From the IMG/VR virus record IMGVR_UViG_3300025736_002256, positions 1 to 49,485 of that record: 49,485 nucleotides of DNA; one strand, given 5' to 3'. Numbering within the stretch: position 1 is the first letter of the stretch; each line of letters begins with the position of its first letter. A model generated the notes under the pieces. It saw only the letters and a program-made list of their open reading frames with translations, was not told where the DNA came from and searched no databases. Made by a program: the position numbers and the translations under genes. This document shows positions 49,315 through 49,485 of this stretch, one piece after another. The stretch comes from a virus.

Positions 49315-49449
49315 TTATATTGTTATTGTCAAAGTAAGTCCAAATGCACATAGCCAATAAATTCCTCTCTTAATATCACCATTACAAAAATAAACTATTG
49401 AAGCACATACATCTAGTATCATAAGAATTATAGGAAATAATTTTAACAT
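49315..49449 (-). CDS. Small membrane protein, two helices
   Basis: 44 residues (MLKLFPIILMILDVCASIVY, then WLCAFGLTLTITI). Two hydrophobic stretches around a short polar loop. Unknown function. Confidence 0.5.
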   Translation of the reverse strand: MLKLFPIILMILDVCASIVYFCNGDIKRGIYWLCAFGLTLTITI

Positions 49450-49485
49450 AGTTTTTTTTGTTTATCTGTCTCCCAAGCGTTTATT
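49443..49485 (-). CDS. Possible 3' end of a gene entering from the right edge
   Basis: A frame reading INAWETDKQKKLC and then TAA enters from the edge and overlaps the next ATG (ATGTTAA), the coupling style common here. Only 13 residues are visible, so it cannot be identified; other frames close earlier. Confidence 0.25.
   Translation of the reverse strand, partial: INAWETDKQKKLC

Noticed and set aside
1-49485. Plus-strand genes
   Set aside because: All plus-strand frames lie opposite stronger minus-strand genes, lack domain signatures and are rich in Phe/Ile/Ser/Tyr as expected from the reverse strand of AT-rich coding DNA.
1-49485. tRNA genes, CRISPR arrays or transposases
   Set aside because: I saw no cloverleaf with a T-loop consensus, no regularly spaced repeats and no transposase motifs; a dedicated scan could still find a tRNA I missed.
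1-49485. Recoded stop codons as in some gut phages
   Set aside because: TAA, TAG and TGA all end genes, often in overlapping ATGA junctions, and long frames contain none of them internally.

Overview
The window is part of a very AT-rich tailed-phage (Caudoviricetes-like) genome, either free or integrated. Every gene I can support lies on the minus strand, so transcription runs from high to low coordinates. Genes are tightly packed, often with ATGA-type stop/start overlaps. Most starts have A-rich leaders such as AACAAATAAAATTATG and no Shine-Dalgarno (SD) motif, a pattern familiar from Bacteroidota and their phages; the host is otherwise not identifiable. TAA, TAG and TGA all act as stops, so there is no sign of a recoded genetic code.

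Reading 5' to 3' (right to left): 49.5-41 kb holds small hypothetical, zinc-ribbon and single-pass membrane proteins among a SpoVG-like protein, metallophosphoesterases, a NodB-type deacetylase, a methyltransferase and a glycosyltransferase (GT). 42.2-26 kb is a nucleotide-sugar and glycosylation block: SDR epimerase, UDP-glucose-dehydrogenase-like enzyme with an intein, RmlA-like and other nucleotidyltransferases, GDP-mannose dehydratase, GTs and methyltransferases, plus a small 4Fe-4S ferredoxin. Inside this block, 35.5-37.1 kb is an island of six genes that all have strong AGGAGG-like ribosome binding sites and look less AT-rich. It is followed by a structured non-coding region (about 35.14-35.52 kb). 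A second structured non-coding region (24.2-24.6 kb) precedes the head genes.

24.1-12.5 kb is the head module: a portal fused to a MuF/SPP1-gp7 domain and carrying two inteins; an HK97-type prohead protease with an AAA+ ATPase embedded in it; a major capsid protein (MCP) gene cut into three exons by two group I introns, each with a homing endonuclease (a spliced 382-residue MCP can be rebuilt exactly); a small protein; and a 459-residue protein with a roughly 160-residue Ser/Thr-only tail. 12.4-0.2 kb is a dense cluster of GTs, SAM-dependent methyltransferases and a GNAT acetyltransferase. It includes a GT2-methyltransferase fusion and a GT2 split into two genes in swapped order. The window ends inside a glycine-rich tail-type protein.

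My main inference is that this phage carries its own glycan factory (about 14 GTs, 8 methyltransferase domains, nucleotide-sugar enzymes). The Ser/Thr-rich protein sits between the head genes and the GT cluster and is the obvious candidate acceptor, which would give a mucin-like decorated virion; modification of host surface glycans is the alternative. The genome is also unusually loaded with intervening elements: five inteins and two group I introns, placed in the portal, the MCP and the active-site motifs of sugar enzymes.
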